Assembly (NCBI GenBank): GCA_903789375.1
Contig: CAIFEB010000008.1
Coordinates: forward strand, 26,156 to 70,528
Length of the DNA: 44,373 nt
Direction: 5' to 3'
Source: an uncultured Eggerthellaceae bacterium
Lineage (GTDB): Bacteria > Actinomycetota > Coriobacteriia > Coriobacteriales > Eggerthellaceae
Under the pieces are notes generated by a model. It made no database searches, had not been told where the DNA came from, and worked only from the letters and a program-made list of their open reading frames with translations. This document shows positions 21,350 through 31,158 of this stretch, piece by piece; position 1 is the stretch's first letter, and the number at the start of each line of letters is the position of its first letter. Both the position numbers and the translations under genes were made by a program.

Positions 21350-21395
21350 AAAACGTGAAGCCATGGCGCTGATACTCGCTGCGCCATGGCTTCAC
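21350..21395 (-). terminator. terminator of trpS
   Basis: GTGAAGCCATGGCGC pairs with GCGCCATGGCTTCAC (15 bp, perfect); on the minus strand GTTTTG follows. Confidence 0.88.
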
Positions 21396-21455
21396 TCGGT
21401 TTCCGCATCGGTGTGACAACTGTCGCCTCAGACGCTGCAGCCGTCGTCGGCGTTC

Positions 21456-22508
21456 TTAGTACACCATGCCCATCGCTTCGCGTACCTCGCCCAGCGTTTG
21501 CTCGGCGATGGCGTTCATCTTCTTGTTTCCCTCGTGCAGCACGTCCTTCACGTAGTCGAGGTCGTTTTCGAACTGCGCGCGGCGTTCGCGGTGCGGCGCC
21601 AAGAACGCGTTCACGCTTTCGGTCACGTATTTCTTCAGCTGGCCCGAACCGCCGTCGCCGATTTCGGCGGCGATGTCCTCCTCGGTGCGACCGGTGCACA
21701 GCGCAGCGGTTGTGAGCAGGGCGGATACGCCAGGGCGGTTTTCCTTGTCAAACGTGATGTGGCGGTCGCTGTCGGTCTTGGACTTCTTTATCAGCTTGGC
21801 CGTCTGCTCGGGCGTATCGCCCAGTTTGATGGAGTTGCCGTAGCTCTTGGACATCTTGCGGCCGTCGAGACCGGGGATTTCGATGGCATCGGACAGGATT
21901 CCCTCGGGTTCGGGGAACACCTTGCCGTAACGCTCGTTGAACCGGCGCGCGATCTGGCGCGTCAGCTCGATATGGGGCAGCTGGTCTTTGCCGACGGGCA
22001 CGATGTTGCCCTTGCAGAACAGGATGTCGCACGCCTGGTGCACCGGGTAGGTCAGAAGAAGCCCGGTGAGCGCATGGCCCGACGCCTCCTGCTCGGCTTT
22101 GACGGTGGGGTTGCGCTCGAGCTCGGCCTCGGTCACAAGCGACAGGAACGGCAGCATCAGCTGATTGCAGGCCGGCACGGCGGAATGCACGTAGATGGGC
22201 GTTTTTTCCGGGTCGATGCCTGCGGCCAGATAGTCCATGACCATGTTGTAGACGTTGTCCTGGATGTGCTCGGTGGTGTCGCGGTCGGTGATCACCTGGT
22301 AGTCGGCGATCAGCACGTAGCACTGGATGCCCATGTTCTGGTACTGGACGCGGTGCTGGATGCTGCCGAAGTAATGGCCCAGATGCAGCCGCCCGGTGGG
22401 ACGGTCGCCCGTGAGCATGATGTACTTATCGGGATGTTCGGGCAAATCGGCGCGGATGGCATCCGAGCGCTTCTTGCTCGCAAGGAACGTGTCGCTGTAT
22501 TCGGTCAT
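21456..22508 (-). CDS. trpS: tryptophan--tRNA ligase
   Basis: A 350-residue class I aminoacyl-tRNA synthetase. TGDRPTGRLHLGHYFGS (residues 33-49) holds the HIGH-type motif, KMSKS is at 218-222, and SYGNSI follows as usual. Length fits bacterial TrpRS. It charges tRNA-Trp in the cytoplasm. The gene stands alone between terminators. A TATACT-like -10 lies about 60 bp upstream of the ATG; I see no T-box or other leader. Confidence 0.97.
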   Translation of the reverse strand: MTEYSDTFLASKKRSDAIRADLPEHPDKYIMLTGDRPTGRLHLGHYFGSIQHRVQYQNMGIQCYVLIADYQVITDRDTTEHIQDNVYNMVMDYLAAGIDPEKTPIYVHSAVPACNQLMLPFLSLVTEAELERNPTVKAEQEASGHALTGLLLTYPVHQACDILFCKGNIVPVGKDQLPHIELTRQIARRFNERYGKVFPEPEGILSDAIEIPGLDGRKMSKSYGNSIKLGDTPEQTAKLIKKSKTDSDRHITFDKENRPGVSALLTTAALCTGRTEEDIAAEIGDGGSGQLKKYVTESVNAFLAPHRERRAQFENDLDYVKDVLHEGNKKMNAIAEQTLGEVREAMGMVY

Positions 22509-22821
22509 GGAAAATCTCTCTCACTCTGTTGGGGCGCGCGGTTGCGCGCCGTTCGCAATGAACCAGTATAACGGTTGCGCGCCATCCCGCCGAACGGGGG
22601 GCAAAGCCGCAACGCGGAAGAGCGCCGCCGGGCTGCCGCGGTTGGATCGTGGGGCGAACAAAAGGCGGCACGCCGCGAATGCGATGGAGCCGCTTTCGGG
22701 TTTGTTTGGCCGTGCGATGCGCAGATTCTGCGAAGGTGGGGGCGACTTCGGTTCCGCGCTTGCGCCGACGGGCATCTGCCGCTAGAATACTTGCACGTTG
22801 CAAGCGCGAAGCGCTGCATTC
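22509..22821. other. 313-nt gap between trpS and tRNA-Val
   Basis: It holds the divergent promoters: GTTATACT for trpS (minus, near 22568) and the tRNA promoter listed next. Open frames across it have no RBS or family character. Confidence 0.5.
22760..22788 (+). promoter_or_regulatory. promoter of tRNA-Val
   Basis: TTGCGC (22760-22765), 17 nt, TAGAAT (22783-22788), with the tRNA 34 nt further on. Confidence 0.6.
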
Positions 22822-22896
22822 GGTCGCTTGGCTCAGCGGGAGAGCATCGCCTTCACACGGCGGGGGTCACAGGTTCAAATCCTGTAGCGACCACCA
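22822..22896 (+). tRNA. tRNA-Val (anticodon CAC), CCA encoded
   Basis: Acceptor GGTCGCT/AGCGACC, D-arm GCTCAGCGGGAGAGC, anticodon loop TTCACAC (CAC), T-arm with GGTTCAAATCC, discriminator A and CCA at 22894-22896. Confidence 0.95.
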
Positions 22897-22904
22897 TAAA
22901 CAGC

Positions 22905-22940
22905 AAGGTCATCGGGCGAAACCGCACGATGACCTTTTTT
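22905..22940 (+). terminator. terminator of tRNA-Val
   Basis: AAGGTCATCG and CGATGACCTT pair and are followed by a T-run. Confidence 0.9.
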
Positions 22941-23154
22941 GTTGGCCAAAAGCCGCAAGCGCGGAATCGTCGGTCGCGCCGGCGCCAACGCGGGACAGCC
23001 GGCGGACTGCGTCCGACGCGCAAAAGGCACGGTGCGCATGCAGGCTGGCCGTGCCGGCTTGCGAGCGGCACACGCGGCAGCGCGCCACGCAGGCGCGACC
23101 GCACTGCCCACCGCTGGCATCCGTTTGGTTTGGAAAGCAAAGGAACTTGGGTTC

Positions 23155-25221
23155 GTGATACTTCAGCTCGAGCACATCTCGAAATCGTTCGGCGGGCGCA
23201 CGCTGTTCTCCGGCGTGTCGCTGCGTCTGGAAGAATACGACCGGCTGGCGCTCGTCGGCCCCAACGGCGCGGGCAAGACCACCATGCTGCGCATCATCTC
23301 CGGCCAGGAGGACGCCGACGACGGCGACGTCGTGCTCGCCAAGGGAGCGCACATCGGCTACCTGGAGCAGGAGGCCATCGAGATGGGCGACAACCCCATC
23401 TTCGAAGAGGTGCTGTCCTCCCAGACCGAGGTGCTCGCAGCCGAGCGCAAGCTCCACCGGCTCGAAGCGGAGCTGGGCTCCAACCCCACGCAGAAGCAGC
23501 TCGAAGCGGCTGGCCGCGCCCGCGACGCGTACGAGATGCTTGGCGGCTACACCATCGAGTCGCGTGTGCGCTCGGTGCTGTTCGGCCTGGGCTTCAAAGA
23601 GTCCGACATGGAGCTGCACACGACCGCGTTCTCGGGCGGCTGGCAGATGCGCATCGCGCTGGCAAAGCTGCTCGTGCGCAACCCCGAAGTGCTCCTGCTC
23701 GACGAGCCGACCAACCACCTGGACCTCGAAAGCGTCAAGTGGCTCGAGGGCTTCCTGCGCGGGTATTCGGGCACGGTCGTCGTCGTCAGCCACGACCGCG
23801 ACTTCATGGACAACATGGTGGACCGCGTGGCCGAAATCGACAACGGCCAGGTATATCTGTACAAGGGCAATTACAGCGCCTACCTGCGCGAACGCGCCGA
23901 GCGCATCGAGCGGCTGAAAGAGGAGCAGAAGCGCCAGCTCGACGAGATCGCGCATCTGCAGGCGTTCGTCGACAAGTTCCGCTACAAGGCCACCAAGGCG
24001 CGCCAGGCCCAGGACCGCGAGAAGAAGATCGAGAAGCTGAAGGAGAGCCTCGTCGTCATCCCCGAGGAGCGCAAGACCGTCCACTTCAACTTCAAGCAGC
24101 CGCCGCGCACCGGCGACGAGGTCGTGCGCGCCCGTGGCTTGGTGAAACGCTATGGCGACAAGGTGGTGTACAACGGCGCGGACTTCGAGCTGTACCGCGG
24201 CGACAAGGTGGCGCTCGTCGGCCCCAACGGCGCGGGCAAGTCCACGCTGCTCAAGATGGTCGCGGGCGTGCTCGCGCCCGACGCCGGCACCATCGAGTAC
24301 GGCACCAACGTGACGAAAACCTACTACGCGCAGCACCAGCTCGAAGAGCTGAACTCGGGAAACACCGTGTTCGAGGAACTGGACGGCGTCGCTCCCGGCT
24401 GGACGATCTCGCAGGTGCGCACGCTTCTGGGGGCGTTCCTGTTCAACGGCGACGACGTCGACAAGAAGGTGAGCGTGCTGTCCGGCGGCGAGAAGGGCCG
24501 CCTAGCGCTGGCCAAGATGCTCGTCGCGCCGGCGCCGCTTCTGTGTCTGGACGAGCCGACCAACCACCTGGACATCGCATCGGCTGACGTGCTCGAACAG
24601 GCGCTCCAGCGCTTCGAGGGCACCATCCTTTTGATCACGCACGACCGGCACCTCATCCGCGCCGTGGCCAACCGCATCGTCGAGGTGAAGCCGGGCAAGC
24701 TGACCAACTACGCGGGCGACTACGACTACTACCTGTACAAGACCGGCCAGGTGGAAGGGGAAAACCCCGCCGTCGGCACGGGCAAGAACGCGGGCCCGTC
24801 CAAGGAGGCGGCATCTGACCGGTTCGGCGGCGGCACCGCGGCGGGGAAGTCCGGCGCGAACGGTTCGGGCAAAGGCGCCAAGGGCGGCGGCGCGAACAGG
24901 TCGTCGCATAAGTCCAAGGAGCAGAAGCGCCAGGAGGCGCAGGCTCGCGACAAGGCGTACGCCGCCGTGAAGGCGCATCGCCGGCGCATCGCCGCGCTGG
25001 AGAAGAGCTTGGAGGCCGACCGCGCGCGCATGGAGGAAATCCTCGCGACGCTCGCCGACCCGAGCTTCTACACGAACGAGGGCGCGGACACCGACGTCAT
25101 CGCTGAGCACGCCGCGCTGAAGAAGAAGATTGCGTCCGAAGAGGACGAGTGGCTCGAGCTGAGCGAGCAGGTGGAAGAGGCGCTCGCGAACCAGAAGCAG
25201 CACGCGGGCGCGAAGCGGTAG
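23155..25221 (+). CDS. ABC-F family ATPase (ribosome-associated, Uup/YdiF type)
   Basis: A 688-residue protein with two tandem ABC domains and no membrane part. Walker [10 protein letters not shown] (about 36) and GPNGAGKST (about 358); signatures FSGGWQMR and LSGGEKGR; Walker [15 protein letters not shown] and [14 protein letters not shown]. Between them is the P-site tRNA interaction linker (about 240-310, basic and helical). The C-terminus has a Gly/Ser/Lys-rich spacer and a coiled coil of about 100 residues. ABC-F proteins act on ribosomes in translation or antibiotic protection. Start: GTG with AAAGGA upstream, placing the first beta strand ([14 protein letters not shown]) at the N-terminus; the frame is open upstream but non-conserved in character. 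Confidence 0.92.
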   Translation: MILQLEHISKSFGGRTLFSGVSLRLEEYDRLALVGPNGAGKTTMLRIISGQEDADDGDVVLAKGAHIGYLEQEAIEMGDNPIFEEVLSSQTEVLAAERKLHRLEAELGSNPTQKQLEAAGRARDAYEMLGGYTIESRVRSVLFGLGFKESDMELHTTAFSGGWQMRIALAKLLVRNPEVLLLDEPTNHLDLESVKWLEGFLRGYSGTVVVVSHDRDFMDNMVDRVAEIDNGQVYLYKGNYSAYLRERAERIERLKEEQKRQLDEIAHLQAFVDKFRYKATKARQAQDREKKIEKLKESLVVIPEERKTVHFNFKQPPRTGDEVVRARGLVKRYGDKVVYNGADFELYRGDKVALVGPNGAGKSTLLKMVAGVLAPDAGTIEYGTNVTKTYYAQHQLEELNSGNTVFEELDGVAPGWTISQVRTLLGAFLFNGDDVDKKVSVLSGGEKGRLALAKMLVAPAPLLCLDEPTNHLDIASADVLEQALQRFEGTILLITHDRHLIRAVANRIVEVKPGKLTNYAGDYDYYLYKTGQVEGENPAVGTGKNAGPSKEAASDRFGGGTAAGKSGANGSGKGAKGGGANRSSHKSKEQKRQEAQARDKAYAAVKAHRRRIAALEKSLEADRARMEEILATLADPSFYTNEGADTDVIAEHAALKKKIASEEDEWLELSEQVEEALANQKQHAGAKR

Positions 25222-25406
25222 GCGAACCGTCGGCGCGCAGGTGGCGGGCGGGTCGTCGACGCTGGCGCGAGCGGGTGAGCTGCAGCTGACGGCTTGCGTC
25301 CGCTGCGTTCGCATTTTGCTCCCGCTGCGCTCGTGTTCCGCGCCCGCCGCACGCGCGTCTCGCGCCCGCATGTCTTGCAGACGCTCCAACAGGAAGGCTG
25401 ATTCCC

Positions 25407-25871
25407 ATGGCGTTCAACATCGTGCTCGTGGAACCCGAGATTCCGCAGAACACGGGCAACATCGCGCGCACCTGCGCATGCACGGGCGCGCGGCTGCATT
25501 TGGTGGAGCCGATGGGGTTTCGCGCCACGGAGCGCAATCTGCGCCGAGCCGGCTGCGACTACTGGGACGACGTTGACATCGTGAAGTGGCCGTGCGTTGA
25601 GGCGTTTTTGGAAGCCCACGGCTCGGACGAGCTGCATCTGTTCACGGGGCATACGCAGCGCCGCTTTACCGACGTCGCATACGGCGATGAAAGCTACCTT
25701 CTGTTCGGCCGCGAGAGCCGCGGGCTCGATTCCGCGCTGCTCGAGCGTTTCGCCGACCGCTGCGTGCGCATCCCCATGCGCGCCGACGAGCGCTCGCTCA
25801 ACTTGGCGAACTCCGTCGCCATCGCCGTGTACGAGGCGGCTCGCCAGCACGGGTTCGCCGGCCTGGCGTAA
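25407..25871 (+). CDS. trmL: tRNA (cytidine/uridine-2'-O-)-methyltransferase TrmL
   Basis: A 154-residue SPOUT-fold methyltransferase: VEPEIPQNTGNIARTCACTG at the N-terminus, LLFGRESRGLDS in the knot, and RSLNLANSVAIAVYEAARQ at the C-terminus. It should methylate the 2'-OH of the wobble base of tRNA-Leu species using SAM. It lies 185 bp after the ABC-F gene in the same direction and may share its transcript. Confidence 0.93.
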   Translation: MAFNIVLVEPEIPQNTGNIARTCACTGARLHLVEPMGFRATERNLRRAGCDYWDDVDIVKWPCVEAFLEAHGSDELHLFTGHTQRRFTDVAYGDESYLLFGRESRGLDSALLERFADRCVRIPMRADERSLNLANSVAIAVYEAARQHGFAGLA

Positions 25872-26173
25872 GGCAGGCGCCTGCGAGACGCGGTCTGAGC
25901 GCCGCTTCGGCGCCGCTGGAATGACGGCGCATCGCCGCAAGCGCGCCGCTTCGGTGCCGCCGTACCGCCGCGTGCGCTTGCGAAACCCAGCTGCGCCCAC
26001 GCGGCTGCTCGCGCGGCTGCTTGCGCTCGCTGCTGCACGCGCGGTTGTTCACGGGTTCGACCGGGCTTCTCCCGAGTGAAATAAGGGGGTTAATCATGGC
26101 AGACGCGCCGTTGCGCGCCGGGTTGGCGGCTATAATGTGCCCAGTGTCTCAATGAACGAAAGGATGCCTCATC
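25872..26173 (+). promoter_or_regulatory. 302-nt gap with the adk promoter
   Basis: No gene. TATAAT at 26131-26136, 38 bp before the adk start, is a perfect -10; the -35 region (CCGTTG at 17-nt spacing) is weak. GAAAGGATG-type RBS sequence lies near 26158. The left half is GC-rich and repetitive. Confidence 0.55.
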
Positions 26174-26800
26174 ATGAATATTGTTCTGCTGGGTGCCCCG
26201 GGTGCCGGCAAGGGAACGCAGGCGGCCAAGCTGGTCGAGGAGTTCGGCACGGCCCACATCTCCACGGGCGACATGCTGCGCGCTGCGGTCAAGGCAGGCA
26301 CCGACCTGGGCAAGCAGGCCAAGAAGTACATGGACGCGGGCGACCTGGTCCCCGACGATGTGATCATCGGCCTCGTGCTCGACCGTCTGCAGGAGCCCGA
26401 CGCGGACAACGGCTTCATCCTGGACGGCTTCCCGCGCACGACCGCTCAGGCCGTCGCGCTCGACGCCGAGCTGGGCAAGGTGCAGCGTCCGCTCGACGCC
26501 GCCCTGCTCATCGACGTGCAGCCCGAGGTCATCGTCAAGCGTCTGACCTCGCGTCGCATGTGCAAGGAGTGCGGCTACATCGGCAGCGTCGCCGACGAGA
26601 AGTGCCCCAAGTGCGGCGGCGAGATGTACCAGCGCGACGACGACAACGAGGAGACGGTGCGCAACCGCCTCGACGTGTACCAGAAGTCCACGGCGCCGCT
26701 CATCGATTACTATCGCGGCTCGGAGCTGCTGGTCACCATCGACGGCGACCGCGACCCCAACGTCGTCTACGCCGACGTGAAAAAGGCCCTCGGCCTGTAA
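26174..26800 (+). CDS. adk: adenylate kinase
   Basis: A 208-residue adenylate kinase: GAPGAGKGTQ P-loop (7-16), HISTGDMLR, LDGFPRT (AMP site), and a long LID domain with four cysteines (CKECG...CPKCGG, about 130-153) for structural zinc. It converts ATP and AMP to two ADP in the cytoplasm. In many Gram-positives it follows secY in the ribosomal protein operon; here it stands alone with its own promoter and terminator. Confidence 0.97.
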   Translation: MNIVLLGAPGAGKGTQAAKLVEEFGTAHISTGDMLRAAVKAGTDLGKQAKKYMDAGDLVPDDVIIGLVLDRLQEPDADNGFILDGFPRTTAQAVALDAELGKVQRPLDAALLIDVQPEVIVKRLTSRRMCKECGYIGSVADEKCPKCGGEMYQRDDDNEETVRNRLDVYQKSTAPLIDYYRGSELLVTIDGDRDPNVVYADVKKALGL

Positions 26801-26865
26801 GCGCCCCGCGATTCTGCGGTCTTCGGGCGAGAGCATGCGCCCGCGGCATCACAGAGATATGCCCC

Positions 26866-26902
26866 AAGCCCCGCGCAACGGTGTCCGCTGCGCGGGGCTT
26901 TC
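26866..26902 (+). terminator. terminator of adk
   Basis: AAGCCCCGCGCA pairs with TGCGCGGGGCTT, followed by TCGT. Confidence 0.8.
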
Positions 26903-26994
26903 GTGTGGTTTGACCAGTTCAGGACCGTGTATGCTAGACTTTCACCCGCATGCTTCCACACATCGTTCTCCGAACCGAAAAGGAAGGATTCGCC

Positions 26995-27723
26995 GTGAAA
27001 CTGGTTGTCGCGGATTCCTACGAGGATATGAGCCGCAAGGCGGCCGACCTCTTCGCCGCGTTGCTTGAAGAGCAGCCGACGTGCGTGCTGGGCCTGGCCA
27101 CGGGCACGACGCCCATCGGGCTGTACGATTGCCTGGTCGACGATTGCAAGCGGGGCGCTCTGAGCTTCGCCGACGCCCAGACGTTCAACCTGGACGAGTA
27201 CCGCGGGCTTGCGCCCGACCATCCCCAGAGCTACCACTACTTCATGCGCACGCACCTGTTCGACCGGGTCGACATCGACCTGTCCCGCACGCATGTGCCC
27301 GACGGCGCCAACCCCGACGGCCAGGCGGCATGCGATGCGTACGAGCGCGCAATCGAACAGGCGGGTGGCATCGACCTGCAGCTCCTGGGTTTGGGACACA
27401 ACGGCCACGTCGGGTTCAACGAGCCGGCCGACAGTTTCCCCGTTTGCACGCATTCGGTGACGCTCACGCAGAGCACCATCGACGCCAACAGCCGCCTGTT
27501 CGACTCGGCAGACGAGGTGCCGCGCGAGGCGTACACCATGGGCATCGGCACCATCATGAAGGCGCGCAAGATCGTGCTCGTCGCCAGCGGGCAGGGCAAG
27601 GCGCAGATCGTGCACGACGCGTTCTTCGGGCCGGTCACGCCGCAGGTGCCGGCGTCGGTGCTGCAGCTCCACCGCGATGTGACCGTCGTCGTCGACCGGG
27701 AGGCGGGTTCGCTGTGCGCATAA
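26995..27723 (+). CDS. nagB: glucosamine-6-phosphate deaminase
   Basis: A 242-residue NagB: LGLATGTTPIGLYDCLV (phosphate loop), FNLDEYRGL (catalytic Asp), LGLGHNGHVGFNEP (active-site His and Glu) and the VASGQGKA segment. It converts glucosamine-6-P to fructose-6-P and ammonia. GTG start with AAGGAAGGA upstream; an in-frame ATG at 26950 lacks an RBS. It overlaps nagA by 10 bases and forms the final steps of the sialic-acid route encoded around it. Confidence 0.95.
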   Translation: MKLVVADSYEDMSRKAADLFAALLEEQPTCVLGLATGTTPIGLYDCLVDDCKRGALSFADAQTFNLDEYRGLAPDHPQSYHYFMRTHLFDRVDIDLSRTHVPDGANPDGQAACDAYERAIEQAGGIDLQLLGLGHNGHVGFNEPADSFPVCTHSVTLTQSTIDANSRLFDSADEVPREAYTMGIGTIMKARKIVLVASGQGKAQIVHDAFFGPVTPQVPASVLQLHRDVTVVVDREAGSLCA

Positions 27724-28931
27724 CGGGGGGACGTGTCTTCACGGGGGAGTCGTTCGCGGCGGGTACCGTCGAGGTGCGCGGCGACCGCATCGCGCACGTG
27801 GAGCTCGAAGGCGCAGCAGGTGCCGCGCCGGCTGATGCGGCGTGCGCAGATACCGTTTCCGCAGATGATGCAGCTGGTGGGGAAGCGGAGGCCAGCGCTT
27901 GCACCGCGGGCACTGCTCCTGCGGACCTCGACGCGTCCGGCTGCTACGTCGTGCCGGGGTTCATCGACCTGCATGTGCACGGCGCGCTCGGCGCGGACCT
28001 GTGCGACGGCACGGTTGAGGCCATCCAGACGCTCATGCGCTACGAGGCGTCGTGCGGCGTCACGGCGCTGTGCCCCACGACGATGACCTTCCCCGAAAGC
28101 GTGCTTGCACCCGTCATGGACGCGGCGCGCGTGTTCGAGCCAGCGCGCGACGAGGCGACGCTGCTCGGCATCAACATGGAGGGGCCGTTCATCTCGCCCG
28201 ACAAGGTGGGAGCGCAGAACCCCGATTACGTCCAGCGCTGCGACGCGGCCATGATCCGGCGGCTGCAGGAGCGCGCCGGCGGGCTGATCAAGCTCGTCGA
28301 CATCGCACCCGAACGCGACGGCGCGCTCGAGTTTGTGCGCGCGATGCACGACGAGGTGCGCATCTCCATCGCGCATACGTGCGCCACGTATGCCGATGCC
28401 AAAGCCGCGTTTGCGGCGGGTGCGCAGCACGTCACGCACCTGTGCAACGCCATGCCGCCGCTGCACCACCGCGAACCGGGCGTCATCGGCGCGGCGTTCG
28501 AGGATGCGCAGACGGTGGAGCTCATCTGCGATGGCAAGCACGTGTCGCCCACGATGGTGCGCATCGTGTTCACCCTGTTCGCGGGCCGGGTCGCCGTCAT
28601 CAGCGACGCCATGCGGGCCGCGGGGCTGGCCGACGGCGACTACCCCTTCGGCGGTCAGATGGTCAGCGTCCACGACTCCCTGGCCTGGCTCACGCCCGAC
28701 ACCATCGCCGGCAGTGTGACCAATGTTGCCGAATGCGTGCGCCGTCTCGTGATGGAGATGGACGTGCCTGCTACAGCGGCCGTGCGCGCCGCCACCGAGA
28801 CGCCCGCGCGAGCGCTCGGCGCGTTCGACGAACGGGGCAGCTTGGATGCGGGCAAGGTGGCCGACGTGCTCGTGCTCGATCGCGATTTCCGCGTGAAGCA
28901 CGTCGTCCTGCGCGGCGAGCTTATCAAATAG
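27714..28931 (+). CDS. nagA: N-acetylglucosamine-6-phosphate deacetylase
   Basis: A 405-residue amidohydrolase-fold enzyme starting GTG inside nagB. FIDLHVHGALGADLCDG (metal HxH), MEGPFISP (metal Glu), SIAHTCATYADA and THLCNAMPPLHHREPG (metal His residues), and VISDAMRAAG (catalytic Asp) are all present. It makes glucosamine-6-P from GlcNAc-6-P for NagB. Residues 30-75 contain an Ala-rich insertion (AAGAAPADAACADTVSADDA) in the small beta domain, longer than usual, which should form a surface loop. Confidence 0.95.
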   Translation: MRITGGRVFTGESFAAGTVEVRGDRIAHVELEGAAGAAPADAACADTVSADDAAGGEAEASACTAGTAPADLDASGCYVVPGFIDLHVHGALGADLCDGTVEAIQTLMRYEASCGVTALCPTTMTFPESVLAPVMDAARVFEPARDEATLLGINMEGPFISPDKVGAQNPDYVQRCDAAMIRRLQERAGGLIKLVDIAPERDGALEFVRAMHDEVRISIAHTCATYADAKAAFAAGAQHVTHLCNAMPPLHHREPGVIGAAFEDAQTVELICDGKHVSPTMVRIVFTLFAGRVAVISDAMRAAGLADGDYPFGGQMVSVHDSLAWLTPDTIAGSVTNVAECVRRLVMEMDVPATAAVRAATETPARALGAFDERGSLDAGKVADVLVLDRDFRVKHVVLRGELIK

Positions 28932-28972
28932 CGGGGGAGCTGCGAGCGCAGCTGCTCAACCCTCCAACAATG

Positions 28973-29011
28973 AGAACGCCGCCTTCCAGCACGGGAAGGC
29001 GGCGTTCTTCG
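28973..29011. terminator. bidirectional terminator between nagA and nanE
   Basis: AGAACGCCGCCTTCC pairs with GGAAGGCGGCGTTCT around 5-6 nt, with TCGTTTC on the plus side. It separates convergent genes. Confidence 0.85.
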
Positions 29012-29046
29012 TTTCTGCGAGCATGTGCGGCCGAGGTCCGGCTGCG

Positions 29047-29730
29047 TTACTTGATTGCGTCGACGAACCAGCTCGTGATCGACGTCGGGTGCGTGATGGC
29101 GGTTCCCACGACCACGGCCCACGCGCCCGCGTCGTGCGCGGCCTTCGCGTCGGCGGGGGTGTGCACGCGGCCTTCGCAGACGACCGGCACGTTCGGGAAC
29201 TCCTCCACAGCCTGGCGCACCAGGTCGACGCTCGGGCCGTCGGCCATCTTGCAATCGATAGCCGCGCCCGGATGCGACAGCGTGGTGGAGACGACGTCGG
29301 CACCGGCTTCCACGGCGCGGCGGATGTCCTCGATGGTGGCGCAGTCGGCCATCACGAGCGTCTCGCACTGCGCGCGCAGGTCGCGGACCGTCTCCGCGAA
29401 CGTGCGCCCGTCGGGACGCGGACGGTTGGTGGCGTCGATGGCGACGATGTCCGCTCCGGCGTTTACGCAGGCTATGGCATGGCGCAGCGTCGGCGTGATG
29501 TAGACGCCGTCGTGCCCTTCCTTCCACAGGCCGATGACGGGAACCTCCACGCGGCCCTTGATGGCTGCAATGTCGGAGAGCCCCTGACAGCGGATGGCGC
29601 CCGCGCCGCCCAGCTCGCACGCGCGCGCCATCTGCGCCATGGTCTCCGGGTGGCGCAGCGGCTCGCCCATGTAGGCCTGGCAGCTGACGATCAGCGTATC
29701 TTTAATCTGTTCGAGAAGGGGAGATGCCAT
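29047..29730 (-). CDS. nanE: N-acetylmannosamine-6-phosphate 2-epimerase
   Basis: A 227-residue NanE TIM barrel: CQAYMGEPLR near the start, GAGAIRCQGLSDIAAI, VPVIGLWKEG (catalytic Lys), ADIVAIDATNRPRP, and VCEGRVHTPADA with the phosphate-binding VVVGTAITHP at the end. It converts ManNAc-6-P to GlcNAc-6-P, linking the lyase/kinase to NagA. Good RBS (AGGAACGAACC). Convergent to nagA. Confidence 0.95.
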   Translation of the reverse strand: MASPLLEQIKDTLIVSCQAYMGEPLRHPETMAQMARACELGGAGAIRCQGLSDIAAIKGRVEVPVIGLWKEGHDGVYITPTLRHAIACVNAGADIVAIDATNRPRPDGRTFAETVRDLRAQCETLVMADCATIEDIRRAVEAGADVVSTTLSHPGAAIDCKMADGPSVDLVRQAVEEFPNVPVVCEGRVHTPADAKAAHDAGAWAVVVGTAITHPTSITSWFVDAIK

Positions 29731-29942
29731 GGTTCGTTCCTCGTGTTCTTTCTGCCACGTACGGGGGGCGTGGCGCCCGTTTAAGTTCTTCGCTGCGACA
29801 GCGAACGCGCTCGTGGTCGCAGAACTCGGACTGATGAGCCGCTGAGAGCGCGGCTGAACAGGCGCGCTCTCGCGGAAAAGGCTTCAACGCAAACATGCCT
29901 GCATCGCGCTTAATAGTCCAACGCAATCGCGCGTGTTCCAGC

Positions 29943-30926
29943 TTAGTAGTCCAACGCCCAGGTCTGCATGACGTCGCGCAGGTTCTCCGCGGCGCCGATG
30001 AGCGGCGCGTCGCCGCCGAGTGCGCCCTGCAGGATGGGAATGTCGGAAAGCGGCTGCAGGATCTGCGCGGCGAAACCCTCGTCGATGGCATCGCGCCACG
30101 CGGGGCCGGCTTTCGTCACCGTGCCGGACAGCACGACGCACTCGGGATCGATGATGTTGCACCACGACCCGATGGCCTCGCCGAGCGCGCGCCCGCAGAA
30201 GTGCAGCACCTCGATAGCGTGCTTCTCGCCCTTTGCCGCCCGCGCCGAAACCGTGTCGCCCATAAGCGCCGGATCCAGCCGGTCGGTCACGGTGAGCCCC
30301 TGGTAGATGGCCGAAATCGCCGTGCCCGACGTCACGCATTCCGCGTGGCCCTGGCTTCCGCACTGGCACATGATGCCCGCGGCCGCCGCATGGAGCGAAT
30401 GCCCGAAGTGGCCGGCGGCGCCGTGGCGTCCGCGCACGACGTGCCCGTCGACGATGAACGCGCCGCCGAGGCCGGTTCCCACAGCGATGAGCAGGCAGCT
30501 CTGACGCTCCTTGCCCACGACGCCCCAGCGCATCTCGCCGAGCGCGTGCGCTTGCACGTCGCCCATGGCGGCAGCGGGCAGTCCCAGCTCGTCCTTCAGG
30601 CGCTGGCGCAGGGGTTGTCCCGTCCAGCCGGGCATGAGCCCGTTGCCGTACGTGATTGAGCCGTCCTTGGGGTTGACGATACCCGCCGCATCGACACCGA
30701 TGCCCACGCAGTCGGGGCGCGTCTCCACCAGGGTGCGCGCCACTTCCACTACCGATGCGAGCACCGCGTCGCCGCCGCGCTGCGGCAGGGTGGGGACGGT
30801 CACGTAGTTGTCGACGACGGGGGCGGCGTCGGAGCCGTCGAAGGTCACCGTCGCTCCGGCGATCTTCGTGCCGCCGATGTCGATGGCGGCGATGGTGGCG
30901 GGGTAGGTGAAGGCGGATGCCTGCAT
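29943..30926 (-). CDS. nanK: ROK-family sugar kinase, probable N-acetylmannosamine kinase
   Basis: A 327-residue ROK protein: AIDIGGTKIAGATV ATP-binding motif near the N-terminus, VGTGLGGAFIVDG, and GHFGH...CQCGSQGHAEC zinc/signature region. The ROK consensus CxCGxxGCxE has His in place of its third Cys here. No HTH is present, so it is a kinase and not a regulator. The position between nanE and the lyase gene indicates ManNAc phosphorylation; glucokinase activity is the alternative. Confidence 0.82.
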   Translation of the reverse strand: MQASAFTYPATIAAIDIGGTKIAGATVTFDGSDAAPVVDNYVTVPTLPQRGGDAVLASVVEVARTLVETRPDCVGIGVDAAGIVNPKDGSITYGNGLMPGWTGQPLRQRLKDELGLPAAAMGDVQAHALGEMRWGVVGKERQSCLLIAVGTGLGGAFIVDGHVVRGRHGAAGHFGHSLHAAAAGIMCQCGSQGHAECVTSGTAISAIYQGLTVTDRLDPALMGDTVSARAAKGEKHAIEVLHFCGRALGEAIGSWCNIIDPECVVLSGTVTKAGPAWRDAIDEGFAAQILQPLSDIPILQGALGGDAPLIGAAENLRDVMQTWALDY

Positions 30927-31094
30927 CGAAGCTCCTTACAGGGGGTCGGGCTCGCATGCGAGCGGGGTCGTTGCACGTGGGTTGCGGGGTGGCACGTGGT
31001 GCTGGGCTGCGGGGGCGCGTTGTGCGCAGCCGCAGCGTCGTGTGGCACCCGTTTGATTGCTGCCAACTCAGCGCCGTTCCGGCGCAATCCACGC

Positions 31095-31126
31095 GCGAAA
31101 GAAAAGCCGCATGGAATCATGCGGCT
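31095..31126 (-). terminator. terminator after the nanA-like gene
   Basis: AAGCCGCATG and CATGCGGCTT pair; TTTTCTTT follows on the minus strand. Confidence 0.88.
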
Positions 31127-31158
31127 TCTCGGTTGTCAAACGGACGTGCGAAGCGGTG

